A stretch of DNA of 64,000 nt from Ichthyophis bannanicus (Eukaryota > Chordata > Amphibia > Gymnophiona > Ichthyophiidae). The DNA is taken from NCBI GenBank assembly GCA_033557465.1, contig CM066033.1:1355855834-1355919833 (forward strand), written 5' to 3'. Numbering within the stretch: position 1 is the first letter of the stretch; each line of letters begins with the position of its first letter. Below are positions 33,760 to 44,004 of the stretch, one piece after another. Below the pieces are notes generated by a model. That model searched no databases and was not told the DNA's origin. It saw only the letters and a list, made by a program, of their open reading frames with translations. The position numbers were made by a program, and so were the translations under genes.

Positions 33760-35480
33760 CATACTATTTCTGTTACTCCAGTTAACATTATGTAGCTGAA
33801 ACATTGTAAACCTACATCTGGTATACCCAGTCATGATTTATGAAAATTATTTTTGAACTGTACTCATCGTTTTCTGAAAAGTCCCAGTCATGTTATCAAC
33901 ATTGTTGCTAAGTCCATCGGTACTTCCTCTCTGAAATTACGTAAGGAAAAAACTACCTGCAGGCACTTTGGAAATGCAAACCTATGCATGCTGTTGCTCT
34001 AATCCCACCGCTGGGAATACCTCAGTTCAATGTGGGTAAAAGTACCTGCATGATGGTACAACATGCTTACCTATACCCCCAGGGAGGCTGGTAGTTCTAT
34101 AATAGCCCACTTCCATGGATGAAGCATCGCCTTATCTAAGGATGTGCATTCATTTGCATGCAGTCGCTTCCTCCCCCATGAAAAAGGAAGTGACATCGGA
34201 GGCGCAGAAGCAGGAATAGCACCTCAGCGCTGGAAGTGATGGTAAGTGCTGTCTTCAAGAGGGGCGGCAATGGGCCACCCTCTGACCATTGCACTCTAGT
34301 TGGGCGACTAGTTTTACCTAATGTTAGCACCGGTCCTGCCTACACCGCTCTTAAAACACTATGGCTAGAGGTTGTCTATGTTGTCTATGCCTAAATATGG
34401 GCCTGTTGATTTCTCATTCTAACAATAAATCTGTATTATCTACAACTTATTCCTTGAGCTATATATCTTGAAAGACAAAATGCACACATATCGCCCTCAG
34501 CGTTCTGATACTGGCACTGCTACAGCTAAGTTTGGACTTTAGTTTTAAAATATTTTTCTTTATCAAAAGGGAGCAGTCACAGTGGTGCTGTGGGATAAGT
34601 CCCTAGCACTGGGCTGATTAAGCTCCGACAAAAAAATCTTATTCTGTATTGTTGGGAATCACCTTGTTTTTTTCAGATTCTCTTTTTTGGCACATATCGC
34701 CCTTGGCAGCCAGAGGCATTTTTAAGGTTTCATATTTGATGGATGTACATTAATGTATGCTGGGAGCAGTGATTTCAGAAAGGAGGGTTTTATGTTGTGA
34801 AATATACTTTACACGCTAGGAAAGCATAGAGCAGGTTGTGGCAAACTGCTTCTGCCTCAACTGCAGCACAAGCAATTGCTAAACTTCACCTCTCTGATCT
34901 GCCAGTTTCCTTGGCACTATGGTAGGATGAGGGAAGCTGAAAGCTTAGGCAAAGCAAATGGACACTAAAAAGAGCTCAACTCTGGACAATGGGATTCCTG
35001 AATGTGAGGTGCAAACATCTTTCTGTTGTGGCAATCTGAGACTGAGCAATACATGGAAAGATGGCCAAATTAGCTTTTTCTAACAACAAAATCATTTTCC
35101 ATAGGCAAAAACATTTTGAAACAAGCTTGTCTAGAGCACATGGATATGTTTACTAGAATTTTCAGCACCCAGCCAGGGTTTCAGGGCTAAGTATAAGCGA
35201 GGTGCTGGGAGACGAAAGCTGCCATCTGTTTAGCTGAGGAGGTATGTTGCAATCTCATGCTCACATTGACCAGGAAACAAAGCGTCGGTAACCTTGCAAA
35301 ACTGCGTTGTCATCATAGAAAATCAATTTGATTGGAACCAAATGGATTTTCGCACGACCTTGAGATGACAAACTTGCTTTGGACGTTGTTGCTAGAATGG
35401 AACTTAGTTTTCCATCCTGGAAGGAGAGGTTGCCATTAAGGTTACTTCCAAAGTATCGTCATAGTAAAACTTAGGAGCAT
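33760..35480. other. Low-copy DNA; repeat-poor island 34600-35450
   Basis: No repeat in the window matches 34600-35450. Its composition is balanced and it carries AT-rich motif clusters (aaatcaatttgattgg at about 35321; ccaaattagctttttctaac at about 35066). No long ORF is present. It is a candidate conserved non-coding sequence by appearance only. Confidence 0.3.
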
Positions 35481-35486
35481 AATAGC

Positions 35487-35640
35487 TTAGTAAATGATGG
35501 GAGATAAAGACCAGCATGGCTCATCTAGTCTGCCCAGCAAGGTATTTAGGGTCGAACGGCTGCTCCATGCAGGTAACCCTGCTCTATGCTTTTTGCTTTG
35601 GCTTGTAACTGCTGCTCTGTGCAAGTTACCCCCTCCAGGG
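35487..35640 (-). mobile_element. CR1-type 3' UTR fragment
   Basis: tagtaaatgatgggagataa, then ctcatctagtctgcccagca, is the reverse of the CR1-type 3' end at 52480-52545 (ctgggcagactagatgg ... ctgtcatttactatgtta). It continues into a ctgctccatgcaggtaaccc unit that recurs at 37975-38110. Confidence 0.65.
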
Positions 35641-35872
35641 TAGATTGCCCTTTCAGGCATGCTCCTGTGGGCCGATCAGATGGCGACTAAAGCAGTGGAG
35701 GTGCAAAGTAAAGCAGTTGCCGCCAAAACATACCTGCAGCTCCTGCCTTACTTTAAATCTAGCCCTCCTCCCGCCCCCCCTCCCACCTGCCACTGGTAAT
35801 CAAAGATAGTACAGGCACAGGGCCTTTCTGACCTAAATGCACCTTGAAGGCCCTCCTGTCCTGCCCCCTATG

Positions 35873-35970
35873 GGGGCATGTTTTTCTAAACTGGGCTAAT
35901 GGTTAATCCAGGTTATCTGTAAATACTGTAGCCCGTGTTAACCATTAGCCCAGTTTAGTAAACATACCCC
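35873..35970. mobile_element. Short hairpin MITE, 98 bp
   Basis: ggggcatgtttttctaaact (35873) and agtttagtaaacatacccc (ending 35970) are the outer ends of about 33-bp arms with few mismatches. The arms continue through gggctaatggttaa and its inverse. The ends match those at 47030 and 51770. Confidence 0.7.
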
Positions 35971-36099
35971 GAAGTTAACATTGGGCTTTTATGTAGGATC
36001 TGTACTAACCTGGCTTGTTCAGTTTTCTGAATAGGCGTAAGGACATTCTAACGTCCACTGCAATATTCATGGTGCTTTTCTTTTCTGGGTAGGCTCCTT

Positions 36100-36212
36100 T
36101 TTGTGTTAATTTTAGAAGTGGGTGTCATTATGGTATGGTAGATTTGCTTTAGAGGTCTTCAGTGACTTTTGTAGGGCTTTATGTTAGTTCACAATTTGCC
36201 TGGTACTGGAAG
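36100..36212 (-). mobile_element. Fragment of hAT-associated repeat
   Basis: Read on the minus strand, ccagtaccaggcaaattgtg, ccctacaaaagtcactgaa and gcaaatctaccataccataa correspond to 50030-50115 and 39490-39580. These are parts of the same dispersed family that leads into the shared hAT module. Confidence 0.6.
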
Positions 36213-36800
36213 GACTATTTATTTATTTATTTTTATTTATTTGGCATACATTTATACACCGCTCCTTCCAGCGATCAGAAGCGGTCCATCGTTGTACAAG
36301 ACAGGGAGAGGGGAACAGACAGTGGAAGGATAAACAACGAGAAGATTACAGTTATACAATTGATTGGCAAATAAATTACTGTTTAAACACCAGTATGAAT
36401 TACAAATTATTGTACAAGACATGGGGGAGGGGACAAGATAAGGGGGGGGGGTGATTAAAAACGGCACAATTACAGTTATATATATCATTGGCATAAATTA
36501 CAGTTTGAACACCAGAGTAAATATACAACAGAGTCGCAATATATAAAGGCATGATAGGAGAATTTATAAACATATCGACATTTTGAACATCATGGAAGTG
36601 GACATTATATGAGCATTAGGTTCATATGAGGCTTAGGCTTTTGAGGTAGGTGGGCAGCATGGGAGGGGATAGTTGGAACCGTCTATGTGATGCCGTAGTG
36701 TATTTGGAATAGGTGTGTTTTAAGCTCTTTTCTGAAGTCCTTAAAAATGTTCGGTTCTGGTGTCGGCTCATTTTCTTGTATATTGGGTTCTATGGTGAAA
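36213..36800 (-). mobile_element. L2-like LINE 3' end (family Y)
   Basis: The minus strand encodes IFKDFRKELKTHLFQIHYG (about 36760), a typical ORF2 C terminus. An AT-rich 3' UTR with an internal duplication follows (ttacagttata ... aacaccag at 36344 and 36471). The terminal ggaccgcttctgatcgctgg ... gcggtgtataaa is followed by (aaat)n at 36213. Confidence 0.7.
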
Positions 36801-37845
36801 TGTCCTTGTTCTGCTCAGCACCTACTGTTAGAAGACGCATTAGGTAGGCTACTGTTGTAAATACTTAAGGAAGAATGGATTGATTTGTACTGTATATTTT
36901 GTGAATTTTTATGTATGTTCTGTTGTACCTTGCCTAGAATTGTAGATAGTTGCTGGCTATAAATGTTTGAAATAAAAAAAAATTAAATAAATAAAGAGGG
37001 GTTTCGTTGAACACAATATAAAATGTTCAAAAAGAAACAGACAGAACCATAGGAGTTTCTAAAACCTAAATAAAATTATCTATAATTTATTTTGGGGTTA
37101 GCAACCGAGCTGTGATTCTCTTTTTCTTTTTGCCCCTTGGCATGTGGGCACCTTACATCTTCTTTGTTTTCTGCAGAATATATATTTTCATTTAACACCA
37201 TGCTGATTTCAGGTGTCAGTATTTTTTTTTATATTAGAGTGCCAGGCTAAATGATTAAACAGCTACAATTTTGGTTGCATTTTAATTATATAGCCTGGGA
37301 ATATGTTGCTTTTCTTTTTTTTTTGGCAAAGCTACTGAGTGAGGAGAACCTCTGCTCCTTGTCTGAGTATCTTAGTGGCGCAAGCTCATCCTTCACTTCA
37401 GGCAGCAGATGGACTTGAGCTGCCCCTGGAATGGGGCCTGCAGAGACTTCAAGGGTCTGGCACCACAGCAGCAGCAGGAGGTATATCAGCACACGCACAG
37501 CTAGGCAGTAGGAGATGCGACCACACAAACCCCGGCATGCCTAATTGGATGTGAGTTAATTTGCACATCTTCCTTGGGTCCTTTTTGCAAGCAGTGCTCA
37601 CGCTAATTTCACTTCCTGTGCACCAGAACTGAAATCACAAATGTGCCACGCTGTAAGGACAAAAGGAGGGAGCGTAACTCACAACCAATCGGTATGCTGG
37701 GGTTTGTGTGGCCACGTTGGAGAAGAGAGATGCTGCACTGTGAGGGGAGGGACTGTTGAGAGGAGAAGAGGAGGGAGAGAGCAGAGACTTTAGACTGTTG
37801 GGCAGAGGATGAGCCACTGTACTCCTGCAGTCCTCTCTCTTTTGG
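36801..37845. other. Unassigned stretch with a foldback at 37516-37717
   Basis: gaccacacaaaccccggcat ... ggatgtgagttaa (37518-37560) is inverted at 37677-37715, giving an approximately 200-bp foldback. A minus-strand open frame at 37528-37286 has a hydrophobic leader-like segment (RVLIYLLLLLWCQ) but begins with TTG, not ATG. No product is recognised and it overlaps the foldback arm. Confidence 0.35.
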
Positions 37846-37955
37846 GAACCTGACAGGTACTTGTGACTTGGATTAGCCACTGCTGGAAACAGGATTCTGG
37901 GCTAGATGGACCTTTGGTTTGACCCAGTATGGCATTTCTTATGTTCTTAATCCAC
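37846..37955 (+). mobile_element. CR1 3' end fragment
   Basis: gggaacctgacaggtacttg ... ggatgg-type sequence: ctgggctagatggacctttg, then acccagtatggcatttctta-tgttctta. This is the terminal approximately 110 bp of CR1. Confidence 0.85.
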
Positions 37956-39107
37956 CCCTGACCCCCCTGTTTCTTGCTGCTTCGTGTAGGTTACCCCCAC
38001 ACTACTGTATGCTTTTAACTTGGGTTATGACTGGCGCTCCATGCAGGTTAGCGCTGCTCTACACTTTTTACTTTGCGCTGTAACTGCCGCTCCGTGCAGG
38101 TTAACCCATGCAAGCTGTCAAGCTTTGTCTCAAAGCAGCTGAGATTAGGTTCAAGCCTGACATCTTGGTTTCTGAGATGCAGTGTTATGGCTGGTGGTTT
38201 TTCTCTGTTACATAGCACGTTAAACTGCAGAAGAGACATGCATTCATCATATCCAGTCTTCTGAAGTAGGCTATCACCTATCACGTCATCTGCTCATGTA
38301 ACTGTCTGATATTTGTGTGATATGCCAACTGTAGGGGGTAATTTTATGAAGCATTTTTAATGTATAAAGCATGCTTTATGTGTGGAAAATGGCTACTATG
38401 AAATTGCATGGGGGTATAAGCACTCACAAGTATGTCTACTGCAAGAGCATGCAGAACTGTGATGGGCACATATACTTTATTAGTAACAGGCAGGTTCACT
38501 ATGGCTTGATACACATGTTTCTATCTTCTTCCGAGCAGTGTAAACTAGCATGAGAGAATTTGTGCACCTTTACAGATAGTTCTAAGGGTTATAAGGCACA
38601 GAAGGTGCTTTTCAAAATTTTCACATAGGTTATGAAATTGCTCCCTATATCCAACAACTATATGACACAGTAGATTCTTTAACCTGATCACATTTTCCTT
38701 CATGTACCTTCAAAGTATTGCTTCTTATTGGCAATAAGGGTGTGCACAGTCACTAAAAAGTCTGTTTGTGCTCATTAAAACAGATTGTTCCCAATTTACA
38801 GGTTTATTTCTATATTTGTTTTTAAGGTGCACATTGTGGGGGCTATTTCAGGAGTCCTATTCTGTTTTGGACATCTGAAAACAGGCATAGAGACATCCAA
38901 AAGTACATAGACATCCCTAGAGCTATTTTAGAAGCTGAATCTGTAGGCGTCCCGGTGCAAGGATGTCCAAGTTGGAACGAGGTGTGGTTTAGGCATGGCC
39001 AGGGCATTCACAAGAAATGAACATACTTGGCCAGTTTCGAAAACATCCTGGATGTCCTAAGCTGTGTCAAAAGTTAAACCTACTTCAGTTATGAATAGGC
39101 ATCTGAA
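37956..39107. other. Unassigned stretch, repeated 3' UTR units and MITE-like DNA
   Basis: Positions 37975-38110 contain two or three imperfect units (taactgccgctccgtgcagg-ttaaccc), like the unit at 35560. Positions 38333-38655 have loosely inverted ends (ggggtaattttatgaa with gttatgaaattgctccct). Positions 38850-39070 are rich in 'gacatcc' words shared with 31900-32000. No gene is seen. Confidence 0.35.
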
Positions 39108-39590
39108 TAGGCTTATCAACTTTTTGAAAGAGAAAATCCCACCACATGTTGTGCCTATGCTCCGCCCCTTCCCTGCTCCTTTCCCATCCCCAGCTCCTCC
39201 CCTTGCCCCACCCTCCAAAATAAATGCAATGATGGCAGCAGTGCAAGCTTCCGCATCTGCTGGCCACATTGGAGTGGGGGGAAGGTGGGGACTACAAGAG
39301 GTTGCACTATTCAACCCCCACTGAATCACAATCTTCTCCTCACTCCTCCAGCACATACATTCTCCCCATACTGTATTAAATTTAAGCATATATTTTATAT
39401 TCACAGAACCCTTCCCCCAGCAACTCCTTCAAATATGAGTGCTGAACAGAGCTAGGACATTTCCCCCTTAGTATCATCTGTGTACCAGCAACATAAACCC
39501 TCTCAGTACAAGGTGTATTGTGAAGTAATACAAAACTCTACCACAATATTGCTCAGGACCTAGAGCAAATCTACCATACCAACACTAACT
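39108..39590 (+). mobile_element. Diverged hAT-like element fragment
   Basis: ggcttatcaactttttgaaa-gagaaaatccc resembles the left end of the element at 9446 (ggttgccaactttttcaacg). It is followed by the same kind of C-rich block and then by acataaaccctctcagtaca ... gcaaatctaccataccaaca, which also occurs at 50030 and, inverted, at 36100. The rest is missing because a CR1 5' region begins at 39594. Confidence 0.55.
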
Positions 39591-39593
39591 TCT

Positions 39594-39950
39594 AGAGAGC
39601 TTTTAGTTTAAATTTAAAACCAGCAGAGAGTCTTTAATTAACTTTTAAAACCAGAAGAGAGCTCTTAGTTTAAATTTAAAACTCAGTCAGGGCCTTGTAT
39701 CAGCAGATAGCTTTTAGTTTAAATTTGAAACCAGCAGAGAGCTTTTACTTCAATTTTAAAACTCAGCAGAGAGCTTTTAGTTTACTTTTAAAACCAGAAG
39801 ACAACTTTTAGTTTAAATTTAGAACCAGCAGAGAGCTCTTAGTTTAAATTTAAACTCAGTCAGGGCCTAGTATAAGCAGAGAGCTTTCAGTTTAAATTTA
39901 AAACTCAGTCAGGGCCTAGTATCAGTAGAGAGCTTTTAATTTAAATCAAA
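39594..39950 (+). repeat. Tandem repeat in CR1 5' UTR
   Basis: About nine imperfect units of 35-60 bp have the core agagagcttttagtttaaat-ttaaaaccagc. Some units are extended by tcagtcagggcctagtatca. The array lies immediately upstream of the CR1 5' region. Confidence 0.75.
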
Positions 39951-39954
39951 TCAT

Positions 39955-40104
39955 AGCATAGCTTAGCATAGAAGGAAGAATAGTAAATTGTTAACAGATT
40001 ACCTTAGAAGCACAGTTTTGCAACCTGTGTAACAAGCCAGCTTTTACCAAGTTTAAGTTACAATGTAAACCGCTTTGATTTAAAAAAACTTAAATAAATA
40101 AATA
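39955..40104 (+). mobile_element. Short L2-like LINE or SINE 3' end insertion
   Basis: It ends with caatgtaaaccgctttgatt ... aaataaataaat, the family Y 3' end. It splits the CR1 5' UTR. Confidence 0.6.
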
Positions 40105-41995
40105 TGTATTAGTTCCCTCCTACCCACCCCAACTCCTGCCCACCTCAGGCATAATCTGTACTTTATAGGCTCTTAAACCTATTAAAGGGCGAAGGGTGGT
40201 CAAAGTCACTTTCAGGTTCAGCTGATTATCATCACCAGGAATAGATTAAGGCCCTGAAGTTAATTAATCTTGAGGTGAACAAAGTCCCTTAAAGATAATT
40301 GGTATAGTTGTATCAGTATAAGTAATCTAGCAACTTTAAGTAAACAACTTAAATAGCTAAACAAAACCTTAAAACTAAGAGGCAGACAGTAGTCCAGCAG
40401 TGAGATGGGGGCTATTCAGTATTTTGCACTGAATGTCACATGTATGATTTTCCCCGTTAGTGAGATTCGAAATTACTCATGCCAACTGATAAGCATATTG
40501 TTAATATGAACAAAATACAACCTCTGAAATGCTTATATGCAAATGCTAGAAGTCTAAAAAATAAGATGGGAGAGCTAGAATATATAGCAATAAATGAAAG
40601 GTTAAATATAATTGGCATCTTGGAGACTTGGCAGAAGGAGGACAACCAATGGGACACTGTGATACCTGGGTATAAACTATATCTCATAGATAGAGTAGAT
40701 CAATTTGGTGGAGGGATTGCACTCTATGTTAGAGAGGGCATTGATCACATTGGATTAAAGTTTTGCAGAAAACAAAATACACTGTAGTATCTCTATGGAT
40801 GGAAGTTCCATGTAAAAAGCGGAAGGCGATGGCAGTGGGGGTGTACTACCGACCGCCTGGCCAAAATGAAGAGATGGATGGTGAAATGCTAAAAGAAATC
40901 AGAGAAGCTAACAAACGTTACAACACAGTAATAATGGGTGATTTCAATTACCCTGGCATCAACTGGGTCAGTTTCACAGCAGGACATGCTAGAGAGATAA
41001 ATTTTCTAGATGAAACGAATGACTGCTTTTTGGAGTAGCTGGTTATGAGCCAACAAGAGGGGAAGCTATTTTGAACCTAGTCCTTAGTGAAATACAGGAT
41101 CTGGTGCAAGAAATAAGGGTTTTGGGGCCACTTGGCAATAGTGATCATAGCATGATCACATTTGGTTTAATAAATGAAAGAAAAATGGCAAACAAATCCA
41201 CATTCCTACTTTTTAACTTTCAAAAGGGAGACTATGATACAATGAGGAAAATAGTTAAAAGGAGCAACTGCAAAGGTTAAAGATTTACATCAAGCATGGG
41301 AATTGTTTAAAAGTACTATCTTGGAAACCCAGACCAGATGTAATCCACGCTTTAAGAAAAGTGGAAGGAAGGCCAAAAAACTGCCAGCATGGTTTAAAGG
41401 TGAGGTCAGAGAGGCTGTTGTTGCCAAAAAAGCATCTTTCAGGAAATAGAAAAAGGAGCCTAATGGCGAACATCAGAAACAACATAAGCACTGGCAAGTT
41501 AGATGCAAGGCGCTGATAAGGCAGACAAAGAGAGAATCTGAGAAGAAGCTTGTTTTGTAAGCAAAAATTCATAATAAAAACTTTTTCAAGTACATTTGTA
41601 GCAAAAAACCTGTGAGAGGAGTCAGTTGCACCATTGGATGATAGAGGGGTAAAAGAGACCCTAAGAGAGGACAAGGCCATAGGGGAGAGACTGAATAAAT
41701 TGCTCGCTTCGGTCTTTATTGAAGAAGATGTAGGGAAGTGAGCCATGACTGAAATGGTATATAAAGGTGATGTATTAGAAGAATTAAAAGAAATCTCAAT
41801 AAACCGGGAGGATGTATTCAACTGTTTGATAAGCTGAAGAGTAGCAAATCACTTGGACTGGATGGTATATATCCAAGGGTGTTGAAAGAACTGAAATATG
41901 AGATTGCAGACCTACTATTAGAAATCTGTGAACTATCATTAAAATCATCTGAAGTACCTGAGGATTGGAGAGTGGCCAGTGCAACTTCAATTTTT

Positions 41996-42345
41996 ATTTA
42001 TTTATTTATTTAACAGGTTTTTTATACCGCCTTTTCCTTCAATCAAAGCGGTTACAAAGACATACAAAGGCTAAACATAGGCAAGGGAAGTGAAAGATGG
42101 GATACATAACATGGTGAACTATTACAAAAAACACAATACTGAGATGTTACAATTAATATGAGTTAGTTAGGTGTCATAGCCGTAGTGCTCAATGAAAAGA
42201 ACTAACTTTAGTTGTTTTCGGAATTCCTTCAGTTCCTCAATTGATGGTAGGTCGGGGGGGGAGAGCGTTCCATATTAGAGGGGCCGATAAGGAAAGTGCT
42301 CTTTGTGAGGTGAGTTTACAAACTTTAGTGTAGTTACTTGGGGTG
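41996..42345 (-). mobile_element. L2-like LINE 3' end (family Y)
   Basis: On the minus strand the ORF2 C terminus reads CKLTSQRALSLSAPLIWNAL and PSIEELKEFRKQLKL. The 3' end gtaaccgctttgattgaagg ... gcggtataaaaaac is followed by (aaat)n at 41996-42015. It interrupts CR1 exactly inside the RT domain. Confidence 0.75.
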
Positions 42346-43065
42346 CTGAGGGCTTTGTATTCACATCGTGAGTGGTATTTGGATATTGACCGGCTTTCTT
42401 CAAATTCTTCAAGATCTTCCTCAGAATGTGTAACTGGTGTTCTACCCTATATGACTCATACGGGGATGATTACTTCCATTTTAAAGAAGCACTGGTCAGT
42501 GTTATCTCTGTGTCCTTGCTTGAATAAACCTTTACGTATTGCTTATTCCCGGGGTCGTAATTTACGTGACTGATTGGTAAGGTCCACTGTTCCTCTTGAC
42601 CGACCACTGCTACCTGAAAACCGTTCGGGATCACATTCTCCCTGTATGAAGTGTAAATACTGTTCAACTACACTTTCTGGTTCTGAATGGACTGATTTGA
42701 AGGCTCGGATTTTTTATCGGAGATGGCAGACCACATGTACTTCAAGTTTTGTGATATACATATTGATTTGTCCTTGCCCGAAATGGTATGTTGGGAGCAC
42801 CACACGGGCAGTTCGTATTCGTTTGGGTGAACATGCTTCACGTATTCGCCAATTGATTTTGACTGCTCCCCTGGTACAACATTGTCAGGGTTTTCACCAT
42901 GATTTTGATCAATTACGCTGGACTGTGATAGATCATGTTCCGTCTGACCCTCAGGGTGGAGATCGTCAATTACACCTTCGTCGACTAGAACATCACTGGA
43001 TTTACAAATTACAGACTGTTTCTCCTGATGGATTAAATCGTGAAATTGAATGGCTGGACTTTTAA
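42346..43065 (+). pseudogene. PLE ORF C terminus with zinc motif and GIY-YIG endonuclease
   Basis: One frame runs from about 42343 to the TAA-type stop at 43065, with a single in-frame TGA at 42571 where the family usually has Trp. In order it contains KPLRIAYSRGRNLRD, a conserved PLE block. It also has a Cys motif SPCMKCKYC (CxxCxxC), in the place of the Neptune linker zinc finger. The GIY-YIG domain reads VIYILICPCPKWYVGST followed by RAVRIRLGEHASRI, with the Arg and Glu expected at the active site. The RT domain is absent. The single stop suggests a relatively young copy. GIY-YIG enzymes nick target DNA for PLE insertion. Confidence 0.8.
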
Positions 43066-43257
43066 CATTTGTTCCTTTACCATAGATGTAGGGGATCCCG
43101 TGTTTTGTGGGGCTTCCCTACGCTATTGGTCCTCTCATTATGGGCGTTCCTATATTTGGCCTCCTTTTGAAAGGATACCCCTGACGTCACTGGCCATTCA
43201 CTTTGGCGTTTTTTGTCAGTTACAAGGCAAGGATGAACGCACTTCTTCATATCATGG

Positions 43258-43343
43258 GCACTTGATACAGAAGCTCTCGCTTCGAAACGTGCACATCTGG
43301 GCACTTGATACAGAAGCTCTCACTTCGAAACGTGCACGTCGTG
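43258..43343 (+). ncRNA. Tandem hammerhead-ribozyme-like units (2 x 43 nt)
   Basis: Two 43-nt units run head to tail (43258-43300, 43301-43343). Each reads gcac-ttgataca, then the stem II-like hairpin gaagc-tctc-gcttc (gaag/cttc in unit 2), then cgaaac, then gtgcac. Unit 2 ends acgtgcacgtc, a palindromic short stem III followed by a GTC cleavage-like triplet and gtgtg, which can pair with the leading gcac. Unit 1 has ATC at that site. The core ctgatga is degenerate (cttgataca). Type I hammerheads in PLE terminal repeats are known, so identity is plausible, but activity is doubtful. Confidence 0.5.
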
Positions 43344-43775
43344 TGTGTGATTGATCAAGATAAGTGTGGATTTTATACTCTTGTGAATAAGGAACGAAAA
43401 ACCATTTTGAATAAAAACGAATAAAAGGGGCATGTACTGCGTGGGAGAAAGTGAAATTTTTCTCTTCCTCCTGCGGTTTATGCCCGACAAAAATTAGATT
43501 GGTGTTGTCTATGGGGATTATGGTGTTCTTCATGCTTTGATTCTATTCTATTGGAATACCGGTTAGCTGGGTTTTGTATTTTGTAATGGAAAAGGCTGGC
43601 TGAGGCATCCTGTGTAACCCTTTGAAAGCCAACTATAATATTTTAATCCACAGTCTGCAGGTGGGTTACAGTTTGCATATGTCAGGAAAATTGTACCCGT
43701 CTTATGCAATATGTTCCAATAGTGACGTTCTCTCTGACATGGTCATGTATTATATACCATTTGATAGGAATATTT

Positions 43776-44004
43776 AGGTGCTCCCTATAGGGAGAAGTGG
43801 AAGGTGCACCGTATAGGGCGACTTGTAAGGCACGCCCTATAGGGCACCGCGTAAGGCGCGCCCCATGGGGCGCCGCGTAAGGCGCGCCCCATGGGGCGCC
43901 GCGTAAGGCGCGCCCTATGGGGCGCCGCGTAAGGCGCGCCCTATGGGGCGCCGCGTAAGGCGCGCCCTATGGGGCGCCGTATAAGGCGCCCTATAGGGCG
44001 CCTT
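43776..44004 (+). repeat. 26-bp GC-rich palindromic minisatellite
   Basis: About nine units run head to tail. The consensus is ggcgcgcccYatggggcgcc-gcgtaa, where each unit is itself nearly palindromic (ggcgcc...ggcgcc). The central five units (about 43855-43980) are almost identical. Outer units decay to ctccctatagggag. CpG density is far above the surroundings. Confidence 0.85.

Larger units (their letters stand above)
39594..41995 (+). pseudogene. CR1 LINE, 5' half (5' UTR, endonuclease, start of RT)
   Basis: A tandem-repeat 5' UTR (39594-39950) is followed, after a small LINE insertion, by cctcctacccaccccaactc (about 40113), which is shared with the other CR1. ORF2 then starts near 40507 with KCLYANARSLKNKMGELE and GILETWQKED. 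At 40763-41038 come YYRPPGQNEE and VIMGDFNYPGINW, and at 41071 LGPLGNSDHSMITFG. The frame is repeatedly broken to 41995, where it stops inside the RT at EVPEDWRVASATS. It is a different subfamily from the 21069 copy (for example GDFNYPGINW against GDFIMPDVDW). The likely continuation is 47897-48906. Confidence 0.75.
42346..43437 (+). mobile_element. Penelope-like element 3' part
   Basis: This 5'-truncated element contains the end of the PLE ORF with its GIY-YIG endonuclease (to 43065), then a 3' region with two tandem hammerhead-like units (43258-43343) and A-rich sequence with aataaa words (43418-43432). It is similar in plan to Neptune-type PLEs of vertebrates. It lies between an inverted LINE end and a GC-rich minisatellite. 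Confidence 0.75.

Noticed and set aside
37286..37528. Secreted-peptide-like ORF with hydrophobic leader on the minus strand
   Set aside because: The frame begins with TTG, an in-frame stop lies just upstream without an ATG, and it overlaps a foldback arm. No known peptide is recognisable.
43025..43045. ctgatgg ... gtgaaa as a hammerhead core
   Set aside because: It lies inside the PLE coding frame, lacks a proper stem II and cleavage triplet, and is best explained by chance. The tandem units at 43258-43343 are the better candidate.
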